From Arenibacter antarcticus (lineage in GTDB: Bacteria > Bacteroidota > Bacteroidia > Flavobacteriales > Flavobacteriaceae), in the NCBI RefSeq assembly GCF_041320605.1, contig NZ_CP166679.1, positions 3,086,001 through 3,150,000 on the forward strand: a DNA stretch of 64,000 bases, given 5' to 3'. The position numbers and the translations under genes are program-made. The first letter of the stretch is position 1; each line of letters begins with the position of its first letter. The notes below the pieces were generated by a model. It was given only the letters and a program-made list of their open reading frames with translations. It made no database searches and was not told the origin of the DNA. Shown here in pieces: positions 35,298 through 43,874 of the stretch.

Positions 35298-35565
35298 TCT
35301 TCGTGCTTTGAATTCTGTTGTTTTTGCGATTTTTGGCCGCCTCAACAATTTCTTCAACAGACCTATTTTTAGAGCTCACACCGCTATCATAGCCTTCTTG
35401 TATTGCTGCTTTGGTCATTAAAAACTCCCTGTTGCGTTCCTCATCTAAACGTATTAGATGTCGCATATATTCGCTGTCATTGGCGAAACCACCATTTTCA
35501 ATTTGCAGCTTTATCCATATCTCTTGAGAAGTGGTAATAGTCAATGACTTTCTAATTGTTGCCAT
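35290..35565 (-). CDS. ParD-like antitoxin
   Basis: 91 aa from the ATG at 35565 (MATIRKSLTITTSQEIW). The N-terminal ribbon-helix-helix binds its own promoter; NDSEYMRHLIRLDEERNRE is the second helix. The acidic tail ENRSVEEIVEAAKNRKN-type segment contacts the toxin. It overlaps the toxin gene, as usual for TA operons. Confidence 0.82.
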   Translation of the reverse strand: MATIRKSLTITTSQEIWIKLQIENGGFANDSEYMRHLIRLDEERNREFLMTKAAIQEGYDSGVSSKNRSVEEIVEAAKNRKNNRIQSTKNV

Positions 35566-35677
35566 AATTTTAAGCATTATTTACATACAATATACGCAAA
35601 ATAACATATTATTGACTTGCGATTTAATAAATCATTGTTAAAAAATAGGTTTGAAGGGGCTGTAAGTAGCTGCAATT

Positions 35678-35700
35678 AACCCCACATTCAATTAGACTTT
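35678..35700 (+). repeat. Interspersed 23-bp repeat, copy 2
   Basis: Form AACCCCA-N6-AATTAGACTTT, between the toxin-antitoxin pair and the EamA gene. It is followed at 35735-35748 by TTTAAATATACTTT, which also occurs at 25122-25135 near the element's left end. Confidence 0.65.
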
Positions 35701-35973
35701 GAAAAAACCTCCATGGCGTTTATTTCAAAGGTTTTTTAAATATACTTTGTTTGTTCCCTAAAAGGTGGATTACCGGAATTATTTAAAGGAATGTTAAAGG
35801 GAATTGAAAACGATGATTGAGAAAAGCTTTTGCTAGAGGTTAATCGGATAAACTAGGTATACTATACTAACTACCGGACTATTTATAGCTGTGCCGTTGG
35901 ATACATTCAATTAAATGACTTTATCTGAATCAAAAGATTAAATTTGCCGACCTAACAGGAATATAACCAATTT
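35701..35973. other. Non-coding stretch before the EamA gene
   Basis: 273 bp without a supportable gene. An inverted pair (AAAAAACCT at about 35702 and AGGTTTTTT at about 35729) could act as a weak terminator. The rest is A/T-rich. Confidence 0.4.
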
Positions 35974-36873
35974 ATGAGGCAATACATTCAAAATAAATAT
36001 TTTTTACTGATCATTATTGCAATAACTTGGGGCTCTTCTTTTATTCTTATTAAAAAAACTTTACCCGTTTTTGACCCATATCAAATCGGAGCTTTTAGGG
36101 CTGGATTATCAGGACTTCTTTTATCATTTATCGGATTCCCTGCCTTGAAAAAAATGTCTAAAAAGGATGTCTTTTGGATTGCCCTATCCGGTTTATTTGG
36201 CAACTTTTTGGTAGTCTTTATTTTTCCAATTGCACAACAAGGTGTCAGCAGCTCTTTGGCAGGTATCATAAATGCATTAGACCCTATTTTCACACTTATC
36301 CTAGGCGCTGTTTTGTTTGGTATTAAAAATAAGATTATACAATATACGGGAGCGGTAATTGGATTTGTAGGTGCTATTATTTTAGTTTACTCGTCTAATT
36401 CAGGAAATGGTGAAAGTCATCTTTATTATACGATTCTATTAATTATAGGTTCAGCTTTATATGCGGTTGCAGCTCTCATTATTGAAAAAAAATTGTATCA
36501 TATAAAATCGACCGATATATCAACGGGTATTTATTCAATTTGGATGGTACCGTCTCTTTTGATTTTAGGATTTTCAGGTTTTTTTACAGACATTGATTAC
36601 AGCCAAAACGAAACCTTAACTGCATTAGGCTATCTAGTCTTTTTAACCGTCATTAGCACCACTTTGGTAATGTTTTTATTCTTCAAACTTGTTCAAGATA
36701 CCTCTGCTGTTTTTGCCAGTACGATTTCACTTTTAATACCAGTCGTTTCAGTAGTTTGGGGCATATTGGACAACGAAAAATTTACAGTTTGGTATGCAAT
36801 CGGTGGAATGTTTATTTTAATTAGCGTGTATTTAATTCGAGAAAGGAAAAATAAAATACAGGAAAATGAATAG
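35974..36873 (+). CDS. EamA/DMT-family transporter
   Basis: 299 aa with ten predicted membrane helices in two EamA repeats: ITWGSSFILIKKTLPVFDPYQIGAFRAGLSG (repeat 1) and IIGSALYAVAALIIEKK...LIPVVSVVWGILDNEKFTVWYAIGGMFILISVYLI (repeat 2). Family members export amino acids, nucleosides or small metabolites. It is a stand-alone cargo gene between two copies of the 23-bp repeat. Confidence 0.9.
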   Translation: MRQYIQNKYFLLIIIAITWGSSFILIKKTLPVFDPYQIGAFRAGLSGLLLSFIGFPALKKMSKKDVFWIALSGLFGNFLVVFIFPIAQQGVSSSLAGIINALDPIFTLILGAVLFGIKNKIIQYTGAVIGFVGAIILVYSSNSGNGESHLYYTILLIIGSALYAVAALIIEKKLYHIKSTDISTGIYSIWMVPSLLILGFSGFFTDIDYSQNETLTALGYLVFLTVISTTLVMFLFFKLVQDTSAVFASTISLLIPVVSVVWGILDNEKFTVWYAIGGMFILISVYLIRERKNKIQENE

Positions 36874-37176
36874 ATATTTTTTTATAATTAATGGGACGTT
36901 AAGTATTTAATACATAATCTTTTACAGGTTTTAAAAGTCCGTCAGATCTTTTAATTTGGCCAATCGGAGTAAAAAATTATTATTAGCAAAACGCTATTGC
37001 TAGTTTGTAGTCGAAAACAAAACGTTTCCTTTCTAGCATACTTATCATAGCGTAGACATTTGTGTGGTTCATGTTTTATGCACAATATCCCAGCTGAGGA
37101 AAATATAGTTTTTAAGAAAATTAACCGTAGAAGGTTCAAATAAACCCATTTTTATTTAATTATACAGAGGTTACAA
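36874..37176. other. 303-bp intergenic stretch
   Basis: A minus-strand ORF of 62 codons (36951-37139) is Cys-containing but has no motif I recognise. I see no RNA structure or promoter with confidence. Confidence 0.35.
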
Positions 37177-37199
37177 AACCCCAGGTATAATTAGACTTT
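37177..37199 (+). repeat. Interspersed 23-bp repeat, copy 3
   Basis: Form AACCCCA-N6-AATTAGACTTT. It lies just before the structured element and the mobilisation genes, so the three copies bracket the TA module and the EamA module. Confidence 0.65.
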
Positions 37200-37230
37200 C
37201 TGAAGAATCTTTTTTAATTGGTTGTCCTGA

Positions 37231-37346
37231 GTCCCCGCGGAAGTCGGGCCATCCTACCGATAATATTTTTATCCCTACCCACACTGATTCCTATCCCCAG
37301 GGGAGGTTTTTAATTGCGGTCTTTCCCGACCGCCTCGGAGCCGCGC
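37231..37346. ncRNA. Conserved stem-loop element, copy B
   Basis: CCGCGGAAGTCGGG (37235-37248) pairs with CCCGACCGCCTCGG (37325-37338). Compared with copy A at 1900-2060, both strands of the helix changed together at one pair (T-A or T.G against C-G), which supports a paired stem. Shared loop and tail segments are listed there. It runs directly into a terminator, consistent with a plus-strand RNA of about 150 nt. Confidence 0.5.
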
Positions 37347-37385
37347 AAAAGCTCTAACGACGAAAAAGTCGTTAGAGCTTTTTTT
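37347..37385 (+). terminator. Strong rho-independent terminator
   Basis: AGCTCTAACGAC and GTCGTTAGAGCT form a perfect 12-bp stem with a 6-nt loop, followed by seven T. Its position at the end of copy B suggests that it terminates that RNA. Confidence 0.88.
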
Positions 37386-37570
37386 GCCCTAGCTACAAAA
37401 CTTGTTCATTTTCCAAGAGTTTTCTCATCATTTCAAATAAATTATTAGACCAGTTAAAATGATTTGCTGTACCCATATGATCCCATATGAATTAATGTGG
37501 TTTTGACGTATAAAATATTGTAAACTAGGCTTTTATCATGTATTTGGATTCTTTATATTTAACTATAATT

Positions 37571-37653
37571 ATCCGTTTTGACGGATAGCAAGTTATGTTT
37601 TGCGCAACGCAAAACACCTACTTCTAGCGAAGTGAAAAGCCTGCCTTCGGCAG
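37571..37653 (+). other. Candidate oriT hairpins of the integrative element
   Basis: Four stems in a row: ATCCG/CGGAT (37571-37586), TGTTTTGCG/CGCAAAACA (37596-37616, 9-bp arms, 3-nt loop), ACTTC/GAAGT (37620-37633) and CTGCC/GGCAG (37641-37653). They end 20 bp before the MobC start chosen below. Such clustered hairpins before mobC/mobA are typical of oriT in Bacteroidetes elements. Confidence 0.5.
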
Positions 37654-37673
37654 TTAAAATAAAAAGAAGATCA

Positions 37674-38063
37674 ATGACTATCAGTAAAGTCGGTAGAAAA
37701 CGTCTGGGAGAGAGGAAACGGGAATATTCCATTACACTTCGTTTCAATAGCATGGAACTGGAAAAGGTAAAGATGCTTTTAGAATCCTATGATCTTGATT
37801 TTCGGAAAAGAGGAACAGTTGGCCCTTTCCTAAGGAAGCTTGTTCTTAACAGGGAAACGATCAATGATAAGCGGGTTCCAAGTAGTATATCGAACCTCAG
37901 TTACCAATTGAACAAAATAGGCACCAACATCAACCAACTGGTCAAGATGGTAAACTATAAGAACATGCGAAGCCCAAATTCAAACCTAGACCTGGAGATG
38001 CAAAAGGCCAACCTGCTGATAATCGAGCTGATAGAAAGCATTAATGCCAAGGATTTAAGATGA
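37674..38063 (+). CDS. MobC-like mobilisation protein
   Basis: 129 aa from the ATG at 37674 (MTISKVGRKRLGERK). The frame is open back to 37578, but that part covers the hairpins. The RHH-type region YSITLRFNSMELEKVKMLL precedes a long helix (SYQLNKIGTNINQLVKMVN), the standard MobC/BmgB signature NxxGxNxNQxxK. It overlaps the relaxase start by 4 bp. Confidence 0.85.
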   Translation: MTISKVGRKRLGERKREYSITLRFNSMELEKVKMLLESYDLDFRKRGTVGPFLRKLVLNRETINDKRVPSSISNLSYQLNKIGTNINQLVKMVNYKNMRSPNSNLDLEMQKANLLIIELIESINAKDLR

Positions 38064-40345
38064 TAGCAAGGATACTATATCGAAACAATGTACAAGGGGT
38101 GCTGAACTATGTCTTGGGCAAGACCGCTAACACCATACTGGGCTTCCAGAACACCTATTCTGATACCGATACCAATACCAAGTTTTTTGGAAGGGTTCTT
38201 CATTATTTGGGCAACCGGCATGATTCCGAAAAACGGTACGTACATGCCACCCTCAATCTTCCCCGAGGCGAACAATTGGACAACGCTGATTTTTTCGAAC
38301 TGTCCAAAGCATATATGAATCACATGGGGTATGGAGAGCAGCCTTATATGGTGGTCCGCCATCACGATACCAAGCACGAACATGTCCATATCATCTCGAC
38401 TACCATTAAAGAGGATTGTCTGCAAATAAACCTTTCCCACGATTTTAGAAGGAGCATGGCCACCCAAAAATACCTGGAGAAACAGTTTGGGCTTTCTCCC
38501 TCTCCAGAAAAAAGAGCAGAGAGGAAACCTCCCTTAAGCGCAAACCCCCAGTTTAGGCATGAGGACATCCACGGTGTCCGCTATTATATGCAGGATATCA
38601 TACACAACACTTTGCAGAAGTATATGGTGAGGGGTTTTGATGAACTTGCCAATCTATTGGGGAAACACCATATCCAAGTAAAAACCGTACACCATGCTGG
38701 CAGGGTAGGGGTATCCTATGGCATTGCCATTATGGAAGGGTACAGGTCAAGGTTCATCAATGGATATACCGTACATCCACAGCTGTCAGGACCAAAATTG
38801 CAACAGGTTTTTGATCGCAATCAAAGTTCAAAACTGTTGCCCATGGTAAAGAAACGGCTGGAAAAGCAGTTGCGAACCACCTACAAACTTTTCAGGACCA
38901 TCAACCCCGAGCATCTCCCGAATATTCTACGTTCCCATCAAAATCTGGATTGCAGGCTAGCGTACGATGCACAGGGACAGGTGGTCGATTTCAGAATTTA
39001 TGATAAAACGGGCTACGTGCTCAAGAGCGTGGAAATAGCGAGCGGTATTGGAATAAGGAATAATCCCGATTTGTTCGGGACTGAATATACCCAGATGTAC
39101 GCGGAGAATGAACAGTTACTCGTAGAACTTCAGCGTTGCATCCAAGAAGCCTATAGGAGTAGCTATGCGAGTTCATCGAAAAAAAGCCTGTTTTCGGAAC
39201 ATATCCTACTTGCCTCCATGAATACCTTGGTAGCCGAGATGATTAAATCGGAGCGTTTTCTATTTCTAAAAAAATACTTGCATACCGATACCGAAACCTT
39301 GGGCAAACTAATACAGTCGCGGTTCCATTCTTCAAGGGATAAATTGTTTAATTCCACCTTTAACAAAGAAGAACGGCAGTTGATAAAGAAAGTCAGTCTT
39401 ATTCAACGGGCCAAACATCAACTGTTTAATAATCTCCCTGAACAAAGGGAAGTCCTTTGTGAGCTAATTCAAAGCCTAGGTGTTAAGTACGACAGCGGCG
39501 TACTGACCTATGCGAATTCTAATCTGCATAAACTAAAAGTAGATTTAGGATATAGGCTGTTATTAACCCCCAGGAATAGTTATATACCTCCTAGTTTTGT
39601 AAGGGAAAATGAAAAGCTCTTGGAAGGGCTGTTGAACAGTACAACGGCCAAGGAGATCAGGTCTGGCCCGATCGCCATATTCCTTCCCATGGTATTCCCG
39701 CAGCTCTATAATGCAATGGACCGGCCCTTTAGGGAGCGGTTCGATACCTTGTCCCTGAAAGCCTACCATCGATACGCCGAACGCATGCAGGGCTCATTTG
39801 AGAAATCGCCCAAGGACTATATCGCGTTTTTCAATACCCAAGGCTTTTATTTTGAAAGAAGGGAAGAAAAGCTATTGGTTGGATCTATGTATTCCAAGTA
39901 TCCGGTAACTGCTGCGCTTCCACCGAAAATTCAAGCTTATTTGATATCGTCCAGTGATCTGAACAAAGCTTTGGATAATCAAGTGAAAATCTTGGATGAT
40001 ATCAGAATGGATGGCCGGGACAATTTGAAAAGTCTCTGGTCGGCATATTTAATGGAGAAGGGACAGTATAAGAAGGCCGCTTATATGTATGTATTGGACA
40101 GGGTGAGGCCCAATCTACCATTAGAAATAGTAGAACACCACATGGAAAACGGATTTAAGGAAGCGCTGGTGGCTGTTTCCAAAGAACAGGTCAATGGCAA
40201 TCAAGCACGCCTATTGCGAGGTGGAATGTACGTCTTAGATGCGTTATTGGGGAGTACCACTCCCAAAGAGGAAGAAGCCTATAATGGATTTAAGAATGAG
40301 TTTACGGATTACTCCAAGTATAAATGTAATTGGCTGTCGATGTAG
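38060..40345 (+). CDS. Relaxase / mobilisation nuclease, 761 aa
   Basis: The N-terminal 150 residues are a relaxase: MIARILYRNNVQGVLNYVLG has the catalytic Tyr (Tyr17 or Tyr7), and HHDTKHEHVHII (101-112) is the three-His metal site. The remaining 600 residues are helical and not recognised; they may bind DNA or a coupling protein. It is about 2.5 times longer than the relaxase at 3803. No mating-pore genes are present, so transfer needs a helper. Confidence 0.9.
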   Translation: MIARILYRNNVQGVLNYVLGKTANTILGFQNTYSDTDTNTKFFGRVLHYLGNRHDSEKRYVHATLNLPRGEQLDNADFFELSKAYMNHMGYGEQPYMVVRHHDTKHEHVHIISTTIKEDCLQINLSHDFRRSMATQKYLEKQFGLSPSPEKRAERKPPLSANPQFRHEDIHGVRYYMQDIIHNTLQKYMVRGFDELANLLGKHHIQVKTVHHAGRVGVSYGIAIMEGYRSRFINGYTVHPQLSGPKLQQVFDRNQSSKLLPMVKKRLEKQLRTTYKLFRTINPEHLPNILRSHQNLDCRLAYDAQGQVVDFRIYDKTGYVLKSVEIASGIGIRNNPDLFGTEYTQMYAENEQLLVELQRCIQEAYRSSYASSSKKSLFSEHILLASMNTLVAEMIKSERFLFLKKYLHTDTETLGKLIQSRFHSSRDKLFNSTFNKEERQLIKKVSLIQRAKHQLFNNLPEQREVLCELIQSLGVKYDSGVLTYANSNLHKLKVDLGYRLLLTPRNSYIPPSFVRENEKLLEGLLNSTTAKEIRSGPIAIFLPMVFPQLYNAMDRPFRERFDTLSLKAYHRYAERMQGSFEKSPKDYIAFFNTQGFYFERREEKLLVGSMYSKYPVTAALPPKIQAYLISSSDLNKALDNQVKILDDIRMDGRDNLKSLWSAYLMEKGQYKKAAYMYVLDRVRPNLPLEIVEHHMENGFKEALVAVSKEQVNGNQARLLRGGMYVLDALLGSTTPKEEEAYNGFKNEFTDYSKYKCNWLSM

Positions 40346-40456
40346 GTTTCTATAGCATCTATTCAATAATGGATTTTACCTTCATTGAAGTTATGAAATT
40401 TTATGAGTGAAGTCATTATAGTCGAAAATCTGTCGGGGATCATTTTGTGTGGTAAC

Positions 40457-40750
40457 TTATTCTATCGGCTCTTGTCTTGTCCCTCTAAAGTTGACAATTT
40501 CAATAAGTCCCTTTTGAGGTCGTATTCTGTAGATAATGTAGTTATTCTTATCGACCAGTCCTTTATGGAGATTTTTATATTTTCCTGTTTCCGGGTAGAT
40601 TTTCGGATATTTACTTATACGGATTAAAAGGTCTTGCAGGTTCTGTTCAAGATTGTGGATTTCCTTTACCGTCCATTCTTCTTCAAGATATTCAATGACA
40701 TTATCAAGGCCTCTTTCGGCCTGTGGTGTCCAAACAATTTTTAATGCCAT
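40457..40750 (-). CDS. RelE/ParE-family toxin (second TA pair)
   Basis: 97 aa: VWTPQAERGLDNVIEYLEEEW, then LLIRISKYPKIYPETGKY and GLVDKNNYIIYRIRPQKG. This matches the ParE/RelE fold with the usual central Arg and Tyr residues. Its start overlaps the antitoxin stop by 10 bp. It lies convergent to the relaxase gene. Confidence 0.87.
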   Translation of the reverse strand: MALKIVWTPQAERGLDNVIEYLEEEWTVKEIHNLEQNLQDLLIRISKYPKIYPETGKYKNLHKGLVDKNNYIIYRIRPQKGLIEIVNFRGTRQEPIE

Positions 40751-40968
40751 TTATCAAAACGCTTCATGACGGTTTCACTGGCAACATACTCGCCTTTATC
40801 CGCCTGTTTTAAGCCTGTATTAATTTCTTCCTGTTCTTCTTTAGTCATTTCATTCCACCAGTCTACCTGCTCTTCGTCAAAAACCTTTTTAAGCTTCGCC
40901 AATAAGCTTTCTTTCTGCGTTTGCAGTAAAAGATGCATCAGCTCTAATTTTTTGGCTTCTATATTCAT
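40741..40968 (-). CDS. Antitoxin of the second TA pair
   Basis: 75 aa, helical, with NEMTKEEQEEINTGLKQADKGE and ASETVMKRFDKWH, the tail form of antitoxins that pair with ParE/RelE toxins in Bacteroidetes. It lacks an obvious DNA-binding domain; the N-terminal helix may dimerise. Confidence 0.78.
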   Translation of the reverse strand: MNIEAKKLELMHLLLQTQKESLLAKLKKVFDEEQVDWWNEMTKEEQEEINTGLKQADKGEYVASETVMKRFDKWH

Positions 40969-41353
40969 GATCGTAACTTTTATACTAACAAAGATACCTT
41001 TTTATCTGCTAATTCTGATTCTAACTTAACAGACGGAAGTTCCCCTCTGTATATCCTACGGACGGTGATATCTTCTGGTAATGTCATTTTGTTTCTTTTA
41101 TTTTTGCTTTTAGACCATTTGGCGCATGTCCCAAATTGTGCATTCATGTTGCCATCTTCTGTGTATTCTTAATTAACAAAAACTGTGCAGATTTAATTTC
41201 AGATTACATCTGTATTTATTCTGAGAGTTTTATGGGTTACAATTGGTTGATTCATTTCTTTAAATATAATCCTTAACTGTCCGGTTCTAACGTGGCTAGT
41301 TAATATTAAAATACGGTAGCCTCTTTAGTCCTATATAAGTTCGGAGTCATATC
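40969..41353. other. Intergenic region between TA pair and integrase
   Basis: 385 bp. A 35-codon minus-strand frame (41087-40980, MTLPEDITVRRIYRGELP) has an acceptable ATG but no recognised family. The rest is A/T-rich, with no strong hairpin. It may hold the TA promoter. Confidence 0.35.
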
Positions 41354-42568
41354 TTATATTTCCAATCTTTCCTGATATTCGTCCATTATGTGGGTGGGGA
41401 GGTTTTTGATATATATTTCCGTGGTGCTAATATCACTGTGCCCAAGCATCTTGCTCAGTGCGTTTATGGGAACATCATTGAGAATAAGATTGGTTGCCAT
41501 AGAATGACGACTTACATAGCTTGTTAATCGCTCCTCAATACCACAAAGATGGGCAATCTCTTTTAGACGTTTGTTATATCGTCTTCTTTCCCATTGGATG
41601 TCCTTAAATTGATCATGGATTCCCTTGCGCTTTACAATTGGAAAAATATGGGCGGTTTTGTCCTTGCCTTTTAAATAGTGATCCATAATAGAGGATAACT
41701 GTGGAGTTACCTTAATATCGTAATGTCTGGCGGTTTTTTGTCTGCGGTACTGGATGCGCCCATCAAGGATATTCTCCACTTTTAAAAAGGCCATATCAAT
41801 AAATGAAATACCGTTCATAAGGTAAGAGCACAAAAAATAGTTCCTAGCGTTGAATAATGGGTTATCAGGTTCTAATTCCAAATTAAGGATCCGTCTTATT
41901 TTTTCTATGCTAATGGCCCGTTTTGCCGTTGGTTCGGATTTAATCTTATATTTCTTAAAGGGATAGGAATCCGCTGGCACAATCCCTTGATTGATGGCTT
42001 TGTTATAAATGGCCCTAAATGTTCTCATATACATGGATAACCCATTGATACTATTTCCTTTTTTTAAATGTGCAGTTTCAAACCGTTTAAGATAGGTGTA
42101 GGTCATCTCTTCAAAACGTAGAAACTCCTTTTTGTTGAATTTCTTTAAAGCACCAAGGGAAGATCTATAGGCTTTTGCGTTACCGAATCGATTTGCTTCT
42201 TCCATTTCACCTATCAATTGTTGGGTGAAATCAAATACGGAAATCGTGGATATTGGTCTGGTTAAGGAGTATTTAAGATCGGTTATGCTCAGGCTTTCTA
42301 ATCGACCACTTTCCTCCAACGCATTAATGCCATCCCTTAATTCTGTTTTTTTCTTTGAAAGAAGATTATTTAATCTCGAAACTGAAGACACCCCCTTATA
42401 AGTTTTTTTCACCTCACGATTTTTTTCATTCCAGTATTCGAAGGGAATGACAAACCCAGTTGAGATGGTAATCGTTTTTCGATGATGGCTCAATCTAAAA
42501 ATAATCGGACAGGTGCCATCCTTTCTTTTGCGCCTAGCGTCTATGGAAAGAGTAATGTTTGTCCTCAT
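41354..42568 (-). CDS. int: Tyrosine integrase of the integrative element
   Basis: 404 aa. An N-terminal arm-binding domain (LSIDARRKRKDGTCPIIFRL), a SAM-like core-binding domain (about 105-205) and the catalytic domain with the KTARHYD lysine, YVSRHSMATNLI (Arg), LGHSDISTTEIYIKN (His and Tyr nucleophile). The usual first Arg appears as Asn in YLMNGISFIDM, and the HxxR His as Tyr. IntDOT also lacks the first Arg, so the enzyme may still be active. It lies 146 bp from attR, as expected. Confidence 0.93.
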   Translation of the reverse strand: MRTNITLSIDARRKRKDGTCPIIFRLSHHRKTITISTGFVIPFEYWNEKNREVKKTYKGVSSVSRLNNLLSKKKTELRDGINALEESGRLESLSITDLKYSLTRPISTISVFDFTQQLIGEMEEANRFGNAKAYRSSLGALKKFNKKEFLRFEEMTYTYLKRFETAHLKKGNSINGLSMYMRTFRAIYNKAINQGIVPADSYPFKKYKIKSEPTAKRAISIEKIRRILNLELEPDNPLFNARNYFLCSYLMNGISFIDMAFLKVENILDGRIQYRRQKTARHYDIKVTPQLSSIMDHYLKGKDKTAHIFPIVKRKGIHDQFKDIQWERRRYNKRLKEIAHLCGIEERLTSYVSRHSMATNLILNDVPINALSKMLGHSDISTTEIYIKNLPTHIMDEYQERLEI

Positions 42569-42587
42569 ATTTTAAAGATATGAAAAA

Positions 42588-42612
42588 TTTGCACTCAATT
42601 TGCACTCAAAAA
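42588..42612 (+). repeat. Integrase arm-type site candidate, right end
   Basis: An exact copy of the tandem motif at 23866-23890, located 20 bp upstream of the integrase start codon and 102 bp inside attR. It may also overlap the integrase promoter. Confidence 0.6.
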
Positions 42613-42713
42613 GAGGTTTTATATGGTTTTATATGAATTAATGCAAAATGTATATATCTGTAAAACAGCATTTTATGTGTTTTTAAAGGCAGGTGGATTC
42701 AATAAAACATCTT

Positions 42714-42758
42714 CTTCTAAGCAGGCGGTCGAAGGTTCGAATCCTTCTGCCATCACCA
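42714..42758 (+). repeat. attR: 45-bp direct repeat of tRNA-Arg 3' part
   Basis: Identical to 23776-23820 from the anticodon loop to CCA. The 5' half of a tRNA is absent, so this is an attachment site, not a gene. The DNA after it (from 42759) should be the original tRNA downstream flank. Confidence 0.93.
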
Positions 42759-42766
42759 CACTCTGG

Positions 42767-42793
42767 AAACCACGCCCAACGGCGTGGTTTTTT
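42767..42793 (+). terminator. Rho-independent terminator, probably the original tRNA-Arg terminator
   Basis: AAACCACGCC-CAAC-GGCGTGGTTT followed by TTT makes a perfect 10-bp stem. It lies 8 bp after attR. Without the inserted element it would directly follow tRNA-Arg. Confidence 0.87.
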
Positions 42794-42850
42794 AATTTAT
42801 GGAAAAGCCAAACCTTGTTTGTGTTTTGGAATAAATTAAAAGAAACGGCG

Positions 42851-43090
42851 GCGATAGCTGCATGGTTTCCAATTTGCAGTATTAATTTTATAAGGAACAC
42901 CGAAGGTAATCCTTCCGCTATCACCACCCGAAACCCCCAGTAAACACTAGGGATTTTTCTTTTTTAAGCAGATTCAAAAACAGCTAAATTCCCAAAATGT
43001 GCATACTTTGTGCGATAGCTGCATGGTTTCCAATTTGCACTTACTTTGCACTCAAAAACTACCTTTATTTAGCTTATTGTGGGATCATGA
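42851..43090. mobile_element. Scar of an earlier related integration
   Basis: Three pieces. A 28-bp sequence starting GCGATAGCTGCATGGTTTCC occurs at 42851-42878 and again at 43012-43039. A degraded att-like segment (CGAAGGTAATCCTTCCGC, then TATCACCAC) lies at about 42900-42927. The stretch 43034-43090 matches the element's left end at 23866-23920 over about 55 bp, including TTTGCACTCAAAAAC. So a left-end fragment of a sister element was left here. Confidence 0.55.
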
Positions 43091-43221
43091 CCAATTGTTA
43101 TTAATCGTACTCTGAAGGGTTTTGCCAATCATTATGGGACTTTGGGTCTTGAAGTGGATTCTAAATTCACCCTTAATAATAGGGAGAAGGACTCCTAGGA
43201 TAGCTATATATCAAATGTTGA

Positions 43222-43509
43222 AAACTAGATAGTAGTGGTAAGTGTACTTCTACAACAAAATTTACCAGCGGGGCCTATGACTATTTAAAAAGCGCTATAA
43301 AGTCCATGATTACTTGGTCTGGAAAATATATTAATATTCCGGCAGAATTGCCAGAAGTAGCATTAAGGGCTACCTCCCCATACCAGAACAGGTTTTTCTT
43401 AGGTGAAAGTGCATTTGGTTATTCTACACCTTACTGTAATTGGGAAAGGTGGGAAGATAAAATTGATTGGTTAGCGGTAGACATAATATATGGGTCATTT
43501 ATCATATGA
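43222..43509 (+). pseudogene. Remnant of alpha-N-acetylglucosaminidase (NAGLU, GH89)
   Basis: An open run of about 95 codons reads SGAYDYLKSAIKSMITWSGK, then LPEVALRATSPYQNRF and YSTPYCNWERWEDKIDWLAV. In GH89 enzymes this region is GxxWYLKYY...WSG...P and YCTxxYTTxxWDWxRWExEIDWMAL. Only the N-terminal catalytic part survives, no signal peptide is present, and the frame runs into a stop directly after IDWLAV. It is a decayed chromosomal gene. Confidence 0.65.
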
Positions 43510-43592
43510 TTTACAGCTGAACTTTGATAGGATTCATGTATACTATTGTATTAAAAACTCGACTGATGTAATATGAAATTTAGGGGAACTCC

Positions 43593-43730
43593 TCAAATCA
43601 GTTTTATGAGGATAATGCCAAAGTTGTGAAGCACTAAGCTGGTGTTAACACGTATCGCTTTGGCTACTTTGACAAGTGAGGTGTTTCCGAGGACTTCCTT
43701 TTTTTTCCATACAAAAGAGATATAACCAAT
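43593..43730 (-). pseudogene. Decayed TetR/BetI-like HTH gene, divergent from susC
   Basis: On the minus strand the frame reads KKKEVLGNTSLVKVAKAI, then RVNTSLVLHNFG and a stop 8 codons later. The intact TetR regulator at 53666 has REGLIHASMAKVAREM, then GINSSLVSHYFGSKNALI. Positions of the HTH match through to HxFG, after which this copy is broken. It lies directly upstream of the operator and susC, mirroring a repressor gene divergent from its target. Confidence 0.65.
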
Positions 43731-43763
43731 GGATTTAAACGAAATTAAAATATAATATATAGA

Positions 43764-43783
43764 TTGATTGACTGTTCAATCAA
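43764..43783. promoter_or_regulatory. BetI-type operator upstream of susC
   Basis: TTGATTGA-CTGT-TCAATCAA is a perfect palindrome with 8-bp arms. It has the form of the proteobacterial BetI site as I recall it (TTGATTGnACGTTCAATCAA). A near-copy lies at 53594-53613 before the TetR gene. A likely -7 box, TATATTTTC (43792-43800), follows, so repressor binding would cover the promoter of susC at 43875. Confidence 0.75.
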
Positions 43784-43874
43784 AATATTTTTATATTTTC
43801 GTAAAAATTTAAGAAATCGTTAACAATACAGTGTTTATCTCCAATCTCGTATCACAATAAAATAATTTATATTT

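Noticed and set aside
34965-37199. Integron cassette sites (attC)
   Set aside because: The repeats lack the paired GTTRRRY/RYYYAAC ends and imperfect palindrome of attC, and no integron integrase is present.
40403-40627. Plus-strand ORF of 74 codons
   Set aside because: It is antisense to the toxin gene at 40457-40750, which has clear ParE features.
42714-42758. Second tRNA-Arg gene
   Set aside because: Only the 3' part from the anticodon loop is present; the 5' half needed for a cloverleaf is missing.
42623-42943. ORFs of 106 and 84 codons across attR
   Set aside because: They run through the tRNA-derived repeat and a terminator and have no family features.
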